Assembly (NCBI GenBank): GCA_030765065.1
Contig: CM060979.1
Location: 15,963,001 to 16,027,000 of the forward strand
Source: Deroplatys truncata
Taxonomy: Eukaryota > Arthropoda > Insecta > Mantodea > Mantidae
Direction: 5' to 3'
DNA: 64,000 bases
The notes below the pieces were generated by a model. The model searched no databases, was not told where the DNA came from, and saw only the letters and a program-made list of their open reading frames with translations. The position numbers and the translations under genes were made by a program. Below are positions 31,723 through 43,430 of the stretch, piece by piece (within the stretch, counting starts at the first letter, position 1; every line of letters starts with the position of its first letter).

Positions 31723-32762
31723 TTACTTTATCTACCACGTATGTGCATAGTAGGTAGAGAAGGTATTGTATTCCACACAAAAATTACGAGGGTCGTCCAA
31801 TAAGTAAGTTTCCCTATTTTATAAAAGAAACATTACACACAATTGATCATGTTGAATTAATTTTAATTATATTGTATAATCTTTCTGTTACTTTTCTACA
31901 GAGTCAACATGTTTTTCCAAGCATTTTTGGGGACGTCACACTTCTGATTGATCTTCGTCACGGTGTTAAAGTGCTTACCTCCAAGATGACCTTTGAGTCA
32001 GGGGAACATGTGAAAATCACTTGGGAAAAGATCTGGTGAATATGGAGAAAAATTCCCAGTTGAATCTTCTGAGCTCCGCCTGGGTCAAGATTCAACTTGG
32101 AAGTTTTCTCGTATCCTCCGTATTCACCGGAGCTTGCCCCAGTGATTTTCACATGTTCCTCCAACTCAAAGGTAAGCACTTTTAACACCGATGATGAAGA
32201 CAAATCAGTGAACAGCTGGTTGCGAGCACAGGACTCGACCTGGTACAACACTGGCTTGGAAAAACTTGTGTCACGTCCCCAAAAATGCTTGGAAAACATG
32301 TTACCTATGTAGAAAAGTAACAGAAGGATTGTACAATATAAATAAAATTAATTCAACATGATCAAATATGTGTAATTGTTTATAAAATAGGAAAACTTAT
32401 TGGACGCACCTCGTAGAAACCGATATTTCACCGTGTCTGTGAACAGCATAACTCAAAAACTGAAAGTCGAATAAATACCAAATTTGGTATTTCGTTTCAT
32501 TGCCTTCCACAGATGCCACGGAAAGATTTTAAATAAAACGGAATTTTAAGGCCAGCATATAGCGTCCAGTTGCTAAACATTTGACTATCGCTGTTCTCTT
32601 TGTATCTATAACGAAATGTGTAATGTAGCTGTTTCTACAAAGTTTTATATCCAGTTAAATGCAGTGGACAGAAAAACAGGTTTTGGTAAGAATAGTTTCT
32701 ATACCCACTAATGGCGATAGAAGATAGAGAAAATCATGTGAATGTATCACATCAGATTTTTC
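31723..32762 (-). mobile_element. Old RC-1 copy split by a foldback mariner MITE
   Basis: 3' end at 31723-31784 (TTTACTTTATCTACCACGTA), resumed at 32416 (GAAACCGATATTTCACCG) and ending CATGTGAATGTATCACATCA at 32756. Confidence 0.75.
31785..32415. mobile_element. Foldback mariner MITE, copy 2
   Basis: Terminal repeats TACGAGGGTCGTCCAATAAG and inverse, TA-bounded. Same palindromic organisation as 19153-19799. The plus strand of the right half reads SYPPYSPELAPVIFTCSSNS and NSWLRAQDSTWYNTGLEKLV, a mariner C-terminus; the left half is the reverse complement of much of it, lacking about 65 bp. Confidence 0.85.
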
Positions 32763-32958
32763 TTACACTTTTGCGCATTAAAAATGTTAATCAACCTTCA
32801 GTATTCCAATCTTATTCCAATTTTCATCAGAGAGAATGAACATTCATGAAGGTAAAATGAATTTTTTTCACACAAATATTAGGATATATGCAAAGAACTA
32901 GATAAAAGCTGCAAGAAATTTTACCTGTACCTATAGCTATCAAGAAATAGATTATTGC

Positions 32959-33100
32959 TCCGGCGTTAGCAAACTGGCTTCCAAGTATAGAGGTCCGGGG
33001 TTAGATACCCGGCTGGAGGATTGGAGATTTTCTTCAGCCAGGATTAGTCCCCACCCTGCTTAGAGTCTGAAAGTATAAGTGTGCGTGTAAATGTGTGTGT

Positions 33101-33139
<39 letters not shown>

Positions 33140-33275
33140 AATTTAATGTTTAAATAGAAAACGTAAAGAGAACCTGAAACTAACAGGTGAACATCATTGT
33201 CGATGTGCAGTTGTTCGAAAAGCAAAGCCGCCATTACCAACTTAGATGTTAAAGGCGACATAAAAATGAATAAAA
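32959..33275 (+). mobile_element. SINE-D copy with internal (GT)n
   Basis: tRNA-like head GCGTTAGCAAACTGGCTTCC with B-box-like GGGGTTAGATACCC, then GGAGATTTTCTTCAGCCAGG and CTTAGAGTCTGAAAGTATAA, a (GT)n tract at 33099-33137, and the end GTTAAAGGCGACATAAAAAT. The body matches 60986-61185 and the tail resembles that of the satellite-bearing SINE. Confidence 0.65.
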
Positions 33276-33508
33276 AAATCTGATGTGTTGCACTAGCATG
33301 ACTTTCTCTACTCTTGTACAAACTATTTTTACAAACGCTTATTCTCCATATGCTTCATGTTAATCGAGATGTTAATCTTATCGCTAATTTTCTTGTAGAT
33401 GCAAGGGGAATTGGTAGGCTTTAAGCGATAGTCAAATGTTTTAAGAGCTGGTTGCTATGTGGAGTATTCCATTCTCTTTGCATTGCCAGGACAAAAAAAA
33501 AAAAAAAA

Positions 33509-33541
<33 letters not shown>

Positions 33542-34040
33542 AATAACGAATTTGCGAAAAAGTATAAGTATTGGAAAATTTAAGGGAATAACAGGCAATA
33601 TCTCGAAAATGGTTCACTCAACAAAAGAATGTATATGACATAAATTGTGTATTTTAACGCGATCTACAATTTTTGTGTAGTAAAATTTTGGCTGTCTCTT
33701 ACGGTTTACCTCTTATGCAAAAGTCGCTCACAATGAAGAATAATTTTGGAGACATTCACAGAAAATTCAAGATATACATTTCATTTGTCATAAAAATATC
33801 TTAAACATATGATATTTTAACCAAAATCGTTAGAGCCATTTTTGAGAAAATTAAAATTTTCGAAAAATGTACCATGTAAAGGGTAATCTGGGGTGGGGGT
33901 ATTTTCTTGAAAACCTTCGTATCGCATCTCTAGAAGATACTGAACCTAAATACCAAGTTTGGTGTTTATCCAACTGTTCGTTTCTGAGTTATGCTGTTCA
34001 CAGACACATACAGACACACACACGGACATATTTCCAAAAA

Positions 34041-34903
34041 TCTGAAGTGTTAAACTCACATGACTTTCTCTACTCTTGTACAATCTATTTTTACAAACGC
34101 CATTTCTCCAAATACTTCATGTTAATCGAGAAATCGAGATGTCAATCTTATTGGTAATTTTCTTGTAGATGCGAGGGGAATATGGTAGCTTTTAAGCGAT
34201 AGTCAAATATTTTAGCGCTGGTTGCTATGCGGCGAATTCCATTCTCTTTGCATGTCTAGGACATAAAAAAATGAATAACGAATTTGGGAAAAAGTATAAG
34301 TATTGGAAAATTTAAGGAAATAACAAGCAATATCTCGAAAACGGTTCACTCAACAAAAGAAATGTATATGACATAAGTTGTGTATTTCAACGCGATCTAC
34401 ATTTTTTGTGTAGTAAAATTTTGTCTATCTCTTATGGTTTACCAGTTATGCAAAAGTCGTTCACAACGAAGAATACTTTTGGAGACATTCCCAGAAAATT
34501 CGAGATATACATTTCATTTCTCATGACTTTATCTTAAACATATGATATTTTCATCAAAATCGTTAGAGCCATTTTTGAGAAAATTAAAATTTTCGAAAAA
34601 TGTTCCATGTAAAGGGTAGTCTGGGGTGGGGGGATATTCTTGAAAACCTTCGTGTCGCATCTCTGGAAGATACTGAACCTAAATACCAAGGTTGGTGTTT
34701 ATCCGACTGTTCGTTTTTGAGTTATGCTGTTCACAGACACACACACACACACACACACAGACACACACACGGACATGTTTCCAAAAATGCTTTTTTTGGA
34801 TTCAGGAGGTCTCAAAACATGTATTTCCAGTGAAATCTCGGTATCGAATTTTTGGGTGGAATGCAATACTTCCCCTACTTACTATAGGTAGTAGAGAAAG
34901 TAA
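34041..34903 (+). mobile_element. RC-1 element, full-length young copy
   Basis: Complete, from TCTGAAGTGTTAAACTCACA to the terminus GGTAGTAGAGAAAGTAA. The following sequence AAATGAATAACGAATTCCC is an internal RC-1 A-run, so it looks inserted into the copy at 34904-35547. Confidence 0.9.
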
Positions 34904-35371
34904 AAATGAATAACGAATTCCCATTTGAGAAAATAAGTATTGAAAAATTTAAGGGAATAACAAGCAATATCTCGCAAACGGTTTACTCAACAAAAGAAAT
35001 GTATATGACATAAGTTGTGTATTTTAACGCGATCTACATTTTTCGTGTAGTAAAATTTTGTCTATCTCTTATAGTTTACCAGTTATGAAAAAGTCGTTCA
35101 TAATGAAGAATACTTTTGGAGACATTCCCAGAAAATTCGAGATATACATTTTATTTGTCATGACAATATCTTTAACATATGATATTTTAATCAAAATTGT
35201 TAGAGCCGTTTTTGAGAAAATTAAAATTTTCGAAAAATGTTCCATGTAAAGGGTAGTCTGGGGTGGGGGATTTTCTTGAAAACCTTCGTGTCGCATCTCT
35301 GGAAGATACTGAACCTAAATACCAAGTTTGGTGCTTATCCGACTGTTCGTTTTTTAGTTATGCTGTTCACA

Positions 35372-35405
<34 letters not shown>

Positions 35406-35547
35406 CACACACACGGACATGTTTCCAAAAATGCTTTTTTTGGATTCAGGAGGTCTCAAAACATGTATTTCCGGTGAAATCTCGGTATCGAATTTTTGGG
35501 TAAAATACAATACTTCCCCTACTTACTATACGTAGTAGAGAAAGTAA
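34904..35547 (+). mobile_element. RC-1 element, 5'-truncated
   Basis: Starts at the internal AATGAATAACGAATTCCCAT and is complete to the 3' AGTAA. It lies tail-to-tail with the next copy. Confidence 0.9.
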
Positions 35548-35557
35548 AAAATGATTT

Positions 35558-36413
35558 TTACTTTCTCTACTACATATAGTAAGTAGGGGAAGTATTGTAT
35601 TTTACCCAAAAATTCGATACCGAGATTTCACCGGAAATACATGTTTTGAGACCTCCTGAATCCAAAAAAAGCATTTTTGGAAACATGTCCGTGTGTGTGT
35701 GTGTGTGTGTGTGTGTTTGTGAACAGCATAACTCAAAAACTAACAGTCGGATAAGCACCAAACTTGGTATTTACGTTCAGTATCTTCCAGAGATATGACA
35801 CGAAGATTTTCAAGAAAATCTCCCCACCCCAGACTACCCTTTACATGGAACATGTTTTCAGAAATTTTAATTTTCTCAAAAATGGCTCTAACGATTTTGA
35901 TGAAAATATCATATGTTTAAGATAATGTCGTGAGAAATGAAATTTATATCTCGAAATTTTTGGGAATGTCTCCAAAAGTATTCTTCATTATGAACGACTT
36001 TTGCATAACTGGTAAACCATAAGAGATAGACAAAATTTTACTACACAAAAAATGTAGATCGCGTTAAAATACACAACTTATATCATATACATTTTTTTTG
36101 TTGAGTGAACCGTTTTCGAGATATTGCTTGTTATTTTCTTAAATTTTCCAATACTTATACTTTTTCTCAAATTCGTTATTCATTTTTTTATGTCCTGGAC
36201 ATGCAAAGAGAATGAAATGCGCCACATAGCAACCAGCGTTAAAATATTTGACTATCGCTTAAAAGCTACCATATTTCCCTTGCATCTACAAGAAAATTAC
36301 TAATAAGATTGACATCTCGATATCTCGATTAATATGAAGCATATGGAGAATAGGCGTTTGTAAAAATAGATTGTACAAGAGTAGAGAAAGTCATGTGAGT
36401 GTAACACATCAGA
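35558..36413 (-). mobile_element. RC-1 element, full-length young copy
   Basis: Minus-strand copy whose 3' end is 10 nt from the 3' end of the preceding plus copy, creating a large inverted repeat. Ends on the right with CACATCAGA. Confidence 0.9.
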
Positions 36414-37026
36414 TTTTTTTGGATTCAGGGGGTCTCAAAACATATATTTCCGGTGAAATATTGGTATCGAATTTTTGGGTGGAAAACAATACTTCCCCTA
36501 CTTACTATACGTAGTAGAGAAAGTAAAAATATCTGATATGTTACATTCACATTACATATTGATACGTAAGTTTATTTCACTATCTCCTTAATTTTAATCA
36601 AAATAACCTTTCCGGAAACAGCTACATTACACATTTCGTTATAGATACAAAGAGAACAGCGACAGTCAAATGTTTAACAACTGGACGCTATATGCTGGCC
36701 TTAAAATTCCACACTGTTTCCATGACATCGCGAGAAACAACAGGAAATCGACAGACTTTAAAAGAATAACTATGTATTGAACTACATTGATAACGAATGT
36801 CTCGGAAATGGCTGACGGCATGGAAAAATTATTTCAAATAAGGTGTACGTTTTGATGAGTCCACATTGTTTGTGCAGTGCGGTTTTTGTCTATCGATTAA
36901 CGCTTACCATTTATACAAGATTTTACAAAATCCCTTCCGAATAAACAGGACTTTACAGGCTATCCCCAGAAAAATCAAGATATACGTTTTATCTGTTATG
37001 TAAATATCTTTAATATATGTAATTTA

Positions 37027-37490
37027 GAAAGGTAGAATCAGATGACTGAAAAATTTAATGCCATAGCCGGGATTTGAAACACGGATGTCCCGGTCTCCGT
37101 CCGGTTGCTTTAACCACTGAGCTACCATGGCAACATGCCGACACGACATTAAATTCTCCAACTGATTCGCATTTTTCCCGGTAAACCACAAGGAGATCTC
37201 AAATTGTCCCGGACTTTATATTGACCTAATAGTGGTTGTAACTATGAAGCCCGGTACTTAAAGGTACTTACAAAGAATGTAAGTCGCCATTGGGGTATGA
37301 CATCTCAATACAATTTGAGATCTCTTTGTGGTTTACCGGGACTAATGCGAGTCAGTTGGAGAATTTAATGTCGTACCGGCATGTTGCCATGATACCTTAG
37401 AGGTTAGAGCAACCGGGCGGAGACCGGGAGATCCGTGTTTCATATCCCAACTATGGAATTGAATTTTTCAGTCATCTGATTCTACCTTTC
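37027..37490. mobile_element. Foldback element with tRNA-like arms
   Basis: Left arm 37027-37207 and right arm 37310-37490 are near-perfect inverted copies (outer GAAAGGTAGAATCAGATGAC), separated by about 100 bp. Read from the left arm's minus strand, GCCATGGTAGCTCAGTGGTT ... TTCAAATCCCGGCTATGGC folds like a tRNA: the 7-bp acceptor GCCATGG pairs with CTATGGC (one G-T pair) and the T arm is good. It is probably two head-to-head SINE copies or a SINE-derived foldback. The left copy keeps the better cloverleaf. Confidence 0.75.
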
Positions 37491-37591
37491 CAACCCTGTT
37501 CAACGCACGGCTTGTGTGAAAGAACAATTAATTCCATGTGTATTTTAATCAAAATTGTTCAGCCATTTTTACAGAAAATCAGAACTTTCAA

Positions 37592-37978
37592 GGCGGCGCC
37601 GTGGCCGAGTGGTTAGATCGCTCGCCTCCCACCAAGGCGGCCCGGGTTCAATCCCAGGGACCTGCATGTGGCATTTGTGGTGGACGAAGCGGCGTCTGGG
37701 CGGGTTTTCTCCGGGTTCTCCGGTTTCCCCCGCCATTCATTCCACCAACTGCTCCATCATCACCTTTCCTTTCATCCATTTCACCAACATTTCGCTTCAT
37801 TCACTTCCTTCATCCCATACCAGGCATCGGGCTGATCACCCATCCTGGATGTTCTGTCTGATCCATGAGTGTCTGCTCTTCGACGGGCATCTAACCCAGG
37901 CACCCGCCTGTAAGTCCTGCGGGGTGTAGGTCCTACATAAGAGGAGGGTAAACAGATAATGAATGAATGAATGAATGA
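37592..37978 (+). mobile_element. SINE-A copy 2
   Basis: Same as 20629-20970: head GGCGGCGCCGTGGCCGAGTG, B box GGGTTCAATCCC, TTTCTCCGGGTTCTCCGG, and tail (GAAT)n. It has an extra ATTCATTCCACCAACTGCTC segment near 37735 and CATCTAACCCAGGCACCCGC near 37889. Confidence 0.85.
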
Positions 37979-38256
37979 AAAAAAGAAATTTCAAAAAAAT
38001 TTCCATGTAACAGGTGTTTGGATTGGGGAGTTTTTAATAAAATCTTCGTGTTGCTTCTTTTGAAGGTACTGAAGGTATTTTACACGATATTTCGTTTTTG
38101 AGTTATGCTGTTCAAATACACACACGAGCGCGCGCGCGGATCTTTTTCTAAAAATGCTTTTTATGGATTCGGGGGCTCCCAAACATGTATTCCCGGTGAA
38201 AGATCGATTTCGAATTCATGGCTGGTATGCAATACCTCTTCTATCTACTAGGAATC

Positions 38257-39888
38257 TACAGTACCTACCAAAAGTTTAAGGACACCTGTATATTTCACTG
38301 AAATACACCCTGTCCTTAAACTATTTTATCCAGCGGCCTTATATTTAGTAAAAAATATTACCTTACTAAGACGTATATTTTGAGAAAGTAATTTTGTAAA
38401 TATCTCTATTTTTGAAGGAGTTATGATTTTTTTCACTTTTAGAAAAACTAAAAAAATTCTTCATTTTTAAATACTTGTGGAGTTGTGAACATGAAAATAT
38501 ATAGGATGCCAATTTTCTTTTTTACTGAAGAGAAACCCACATGTGTAAGGAATATTTATAAATATGGCATTGCTATCATATGCTGTTTATCAACAATTGA
38601 CATCATGTTTATAATTTTAAAAGAAATTGTGGAAAAGGAGTTTAAATTAGCATTATTTGATAATAGATTTTATCCCCTGATGAAAGAGCCAGCAAAAGCT
38701 GAAATGTTGTCTATTTATAGTGTAAGGTGTGTACGGCAGAGCGCACCACTGAACTCTTTGGGTTACTTCTTGTACATGCCACGACATTCACTTGGTTTGT
38801 TGTGATGCCAAAAGTGATGTTTAAGTAACAATGGGAAAGAAAAGTGTAAATAAGGACATAAAATGGCAAGTGATTGGTGTGCACAAGTGCGGTAACTCGT
38901 ATAGAGATATTGCAACTCAACTGGGGATAAGTAAAACCTGTGTGGCACAGACAGTAGAGAAATATAAGAAAAGCGGCAGCGTTTCAGACCTAGAGCGAAG
39001 TGGTAGGCCAAGGGTTACGTCACCCCGGGAGGATAGGACCTTAGCAATTATATCCAAACGTGAACGGCAGGCTTCTATTCCAAAAATACAGAGGGAATAT
39101 CAAGAAAGAACTGGAAAAACAGTCTCACCATTGACTTGTTCTCGTAGACTTCCGGAACAAGGTGGCGCTAAAGAAGCCTCTTCTGACCGCAATTTCTCGC
39201 CGAAATTGAAGGATTTGGTGCAGAAGTAAGAAGATCTGGCGAATGGAAAGATGGGGTAGGAGTCGTGTGAGGCGTACAACTACTGAGAGATTTCTCCCAG
39301 CCTGTTTGTCGCCAGCTGTTCAAGGTGGTGGTGATGCAGTTATGATCTGGGGATGTATGTCTGCAAATGGAACTGGGATTTTAAGATTCGTTGACGGCTC
39401 CATGGACTCCAGAGAGTACATTTCTACAATGCAGGACAACATGCTCCCTTCTGTAGAAAAGCTCCATGGCCGATACTTTGTGTATCAGCAGGATAATACA
39501 CCCTGCCACAAATCAGCAATGATAACGCAATGGTTCCAAGAGAACTAAATACCACTTTTGGGATGGCCAAGCAGAAGTCCTGATTTCAATCCTATTGAGA
39601 ACCTGTGGAACATAATTGGTAGAAGAGTGGCTGCCTGCAGACCGAAAACCGCCAATAACTTCGAGAGGCATCGTCCGTAGGAGTGTAGGCATCTTGTGAA
39701 CAGCATACCTAAACGAATAAAACTTTGTTTGAAAGCCAAAGGAGGAGCAATAAAGTATTAAAAACAAGTGCAATGTAAGTTTGAAGCAATGCGTAACAAA
39801 TATGTAATAATGTATAATGTGATGTGTTCTTAGAATAAAAGTTTTCAAAATTTTAATGGGTGTCCTTAAACGTTTGGTAGGACCTGTA
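38257..39888 (+). mobile_element. Tc1-type element with both terminal repeats
   Basis: Terminal repeats TACAGTACCTACCAAAAGTT and the inverse of TACAGGTCCTACCAAACGTT, extending through TTAAGGACACC; TA at both ends; 1,632 bp. It is inserted near the 3' end of an old RC-1. Confidence 0.9.
38831..39680 (+). pseudogene. Broken Tc1 transposase (DD34E)
   Basis: From the ATG at 38831: MGKKSVNKDIKWQVIGVHKC, a helix-turn-helix (YRDIATQLGISKTCVAQTVE), a GRPR hook (DLERSGRPRVTSPREDR) and a second helix-turn-helix. The stop at 39227 comes where the first catalytic D (SDESxF) should lie; that segment appears deleted. After a frame change: GGDAVMIWGCMSANGTGIL, VYQQDNTPCHKSA (second D), an in-frame TAA after QWFQEN, then WPSRSPDFNPIENLWNIIGR with the catalytic E, 34 residues after the D. 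At least three lesions. Confidence 0.85.
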
Positions 39889-40715
39889 GAGGAATCAAAA
39901 CTAGACAGAATAATAAGCCTTTGTAAGAATAGTTTTAGAAGAGTGAGTAGAGAATGCAAACAACACAAACGTCACGTTTAAGGTTCCTGCAACATGTTTG
40001 CGTCCATAAAGTTAACGTATATTGCTTCGAGCCAAAATTGTGAGGAAAGTGTTGCGTAGAGTAAACGTAGAACGAACGGCCATAGCTTTCTAATAAAACA
40101 ACAAAAGCGGAAAGGGTATTTTTTTCAGCGTTGAGAACACAGCCCTGTTTTACACCAGCAATAATTCAACTCCGTTATTAACAAAAACTGATGGCCGCTT
40201 CTCCATCTCTTCAATTTATGATCTCATTTTTTTTTCTGTGGACGCAGAGCGCTAGACAAAAGCCTTCTGGATTCCTCATGGCAATAAGAATTCACGCGCT
40301 GACGACCCATAACGGCTGCCATGGGTTTGTATTCGGCGGCACAGGCCTTGTCATATTTCCCAGAAGTCTGTTTAGTATCGCGCTTTCTTTTTTTCTCTTC
40401 CCCTCCTTCCCTCCTTCTTGATTTTTTCTGGTAGACCTGTGGAATTCGATAAGGCTACGGAAATTATCCCAGCTTCCCAAGCACTTTTTCTTTTTGTTTT
40501 CTAACCTTTTGCCGCAAACCACAAGAAAAGGTTATGGAATATTCGGTGTAGAAAAATCTAACGCGGAAATTACAGGTATGAATTCTTTCGGCATATCGCC
40601 GATTTCACGCCGTGAAGATGAAGATCCCATTTTGCATTGAGTGTTATTCTGTTGTTGGATGTGCCAGATACGCAGAGAAGCTGATGAGGCAAACATTTGC
40701 TCATATTTAGGTGTT
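39889..40715. other. Mostly unassigned; short old RC-1 tail at left
   Basis: 39889-39960 may be the decayed end of the interrupted RC-1. The open frames in 40190-40520 lie opposite each other and have no recognised domain. Confidence 0.35.
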
Positions 40716-42406
40716 TAATTTGAAGTAGGTTTTTGCTTCACGTATGGAAAGCCGATCTTGAAGTAGTTGTAACCACGTATGGTTGCCTTCGACCCAAGTT
40801 TAAAAAAATCTGATGTTTTACACTCACATGACTTTCTCTTTTCCTGTACAAACTATTTTTACAAACGCTTATTCCCCATATGCTTTATGTTAATCGAGAT
40901 GTCAATCTTATTGCTAATTTTCTTGTAGATGCAAGGGGAATTGGTAGGCTTTAAGCGATAGTAAAATATTTTAAGAGCTGGTTGCTATGTGGAGTATTTC
41001 ATTTTCTTTGCACCTCCAGGACAAAAAAATGAATAACGAATTCCCATTAGAGAAAATAAGTATTGAAAAATTTAAGGGAATAACAAGCAATATCTCGAAA
41101 ATGGTTCACTCAACAACAAAAATGTATATGACATAAGTTGTGTATTTTAAGGCGATCTAAATTTTTTGTGTAGTAAACTTTTGTCTATCTCTTATGGTTT
41201 ATCAGTTATGCAAAATTCGTTCACAGTGGAGAATACTTTTGGAGAGATTCCCAGAAAATTCGAGATATACATTTTATTTGTCATGAAAATATCTTAAACA
41301 TATGATATTTTAATCAAAATCGTTAGAGCCATTTTTGAGAAAATTAAACTTTTCAAAAAAAATTTGCATGTAAAGGGTACTCTGTGGTGCTGAAAACCTC
41401 GTGTGCTTCTCTGGAAGATACTGAACCTAAATACCAAGTTTGGTGTTTATCCGACTCGTTTCTGAGTTATGCTGTTCGCAGACAGACACACACACGGACA
41501 TGTTTCCAAAAATGCTTTTTTTGGATTCAGGGTGTCTCAAAACATATATATCCGGTGAAATCTCGGTGTCGAATTTTTGGGTGGAATACAATACTTTCCC
41601 TACTTACTATACGTAGTAGAGAAAGTAATATTAACTTTGTATTTTTACTGTTTCTTTAAATATTATATATTTATGTTTGGCTCGGCTGCGTCAGTATTAA
41701 TTTGTAGAGACATGAATATCTTAACAAGGCGTGGTGCGGCTGAAGAATGTAGGCTTACACAGATTATAATTTGTACTTCACTCCTTTTATTAATCCTTGA
41801 CACGATTTAAATAACACTTCACTGATATAGAGAGCTGTGAGAGTATTTATTAATTACTTGCACTTTATAACTCGTAAACTATTTTTGTCTCACACTGAAT
41901 ACGTATTAAACTTCTCGAGGACGCATCTCGCATCCGGTAAGGAACGCTGTCTGCTAGCAACTGAGTTCTGAATTTGTACAATTTGCCCTATTTCAGTTTC
42001 TGATTGCTAATCCTACTCCAATAGAATACTTTCATTTAACTTAAGGTTTTTTCTGGTTGTTGATTGGCTATTTTATAAACTGTCTCAAAAATTACATTAT
42101 TGTTTCTAAGAATTACAAGTAGCATTATTAAAATTTCAAATTCATTATTGCCTCAAGGCTACCTCAATGTGACCTCATTGTTAGCAACTTTTGACCTATT
42201 ATTCTCACAGCTCCTACATTATTAAATTACGTAATACATTCACATAACATTATTGAACATGTACATAGTAATATAAACATTAATAAAATGACTTACATAC
42301 ATTTTTATATTATATCACACACATATTGCTTTAAGGCGGGCTGTTATTGAATTTATATAATATATAATTTGACTGAAATCATTTAAGTTTTAAAACTACT
42401 GTCTCA
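40716..42406 (-). mobile_element. Family B LTR-like repeat with nested RC-1
   Basis: Minus-strand copy: CTTGAAGTAGTTGTAACCAC on the left, then CGGCTGCGTCAGTATTAATT, CTGATATAGAGAGCTGTGAG, CTCGAGGACGCATC, and the outer end ACTACTGTCTCA at 42406. RC-1 is inserted at 40809-41628. Confidence 0.7.
40809..41628 (+). mobile_element. RC-1 element, full-length young copy
   Basis: TCTGATGTTTTACACTCACA to TAGTAGAGAAAGTAA. Flanks are TTTAAAAAAA and TATTAACTTTG; the empty family B site, read on this strand, is TTTAAAAAATATTAAC, so the element sits at an A/T junction without a clear duplication. Confidence 0.9.
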
Positions 42407-42770
42407 AATTTTCAAGACATCTGTGCCCTGTTTCACAATATACAAATAACAAGGTAAATATTATAAATGTTTGTAAACTCTGTTTCACAATAAAAGTGCT
42501 TGCTTGAGAATCTTTAAAAATGCAGGTAAACAATTAACAGACCTAAATATATGCGCATTCTGTTGTATTCCCGTTTCAAAGCGTCAGCAACACGCATTAC
42601 AAAAACCACTAAATATCATTGTATAAGTCTACGTACTTCTAGCGCATTCGATGAGTATTGTGTTTTTTAAATCTGAAAGACGTTATATAAGGATATTATA
42701 TTGTATTTGAATACTAAAACACGTAAGGTATTGAGAACACGCAACGAAGCCGGGCGCTGGTCGTCCTTTT
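42407..42770. other. Unassigned AT-rich region
   Basis: No repeat or coding signal recognised. Confidence 0.35.
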
Positions 42771-43430
42771 TTACTTTCTCTACTACGTGTAGTAAGTAGG
42801 GGAAGTATTGTATTCCACCCAAAAATTCGATACCGAGATTTCACCGGAAATATATGCTTTGAGGCCTCCTGAATCCAAAAAAAAAAAGCATTTTTGGAAA
42901 CATGTCCGTGTTTGTCTGTGAACAGCATAACTCAGAAACGAAAAGTCGGTAAACACCAAACTTGGTATTTAGGTTCAGTATCTTCCAGAGATGCGACACG
43001 AAGGTTTTAATTTTCTCAAAATGGCTCTAACGATTTGAATAAAATACCATAAGTTTAAGATATTTTCATGACAAATGAATTGTATATCTCGAATTTTCTG
43101 GGAATGTCTCCAAAAGTATTTTTCATTGTGAACGACTTTTGCATGACTGGTAAACCATAAGAGATAAACAAAATGTTACTACACAAAAAATGTAGATTGC
43201 GTTAAAATACACAAATTATGTCATATACATTATACAAACATGGAATGCGCCACATTGCAACCAGCTTTTAAAACATTTGACTATCGCTTAAACCTACCAT
43301 ATTCCCCTTGCATCTACAAGAAAATTAGCAATAAGATTAACATCTCGATTAACATGAAGCATATGGAGAATAAACGTTTGTAAAAATAGTTTGTACAAGA
43401 GTAGAGAAAGTCATGCGAGTGTAACACAGA
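42771..43430 (-). mobile_element. RC-1 element, young copy with internal deletions
   Basis: TTACTTTCTCTACTACGTGT on the left to GAGTGTAACACAGA on the right. It lacks the GGGGTGGGG block and about 150 bp near the 5' side. Confidence 0.85.

Larger units (their letters stand above)
33279..36526 (+). mobile_element. Nested RC-1 cluster (host copy K)
   Basis: Copy K runs 33279-34040, stops at TTTCCAAAAA and resumes at 36414 with TTTTTGGATTCAGGGGGTC, ending at the AGTAA at 36526. The 2.37-kb interruption holds three further RC-1 segments (34041-34903 +, 34904-35547 +, 35558-36413 -). K also has an expanded A-run at about 33492-33539. Confidence 0.85.
36531..38256 (+). mobile_element. Old RC-1 copy split by a foldback element and a SINE
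   Basis: Begins ATCTGATATGTTACATTCAC; pieces 36531-37026, 37491-37591 and 37979-38256 give the old-subfamily order. The Tc1 element at 38257 interrupts the 3' end. It is the plus-strand counterpart of 23757-24275. Confidence 0.7.

Noticed and set aside
38485..38805. 106-codon open frame in the Tc1 element
   Set aside because: It lies upstream of the transposase in the non-coding 5' region of the element and has no recognisable domain.
40191..40522. Overlapping 76-codon open frames on both strands
   Set aside because: Short, opposite to each other and without any recognised motif.
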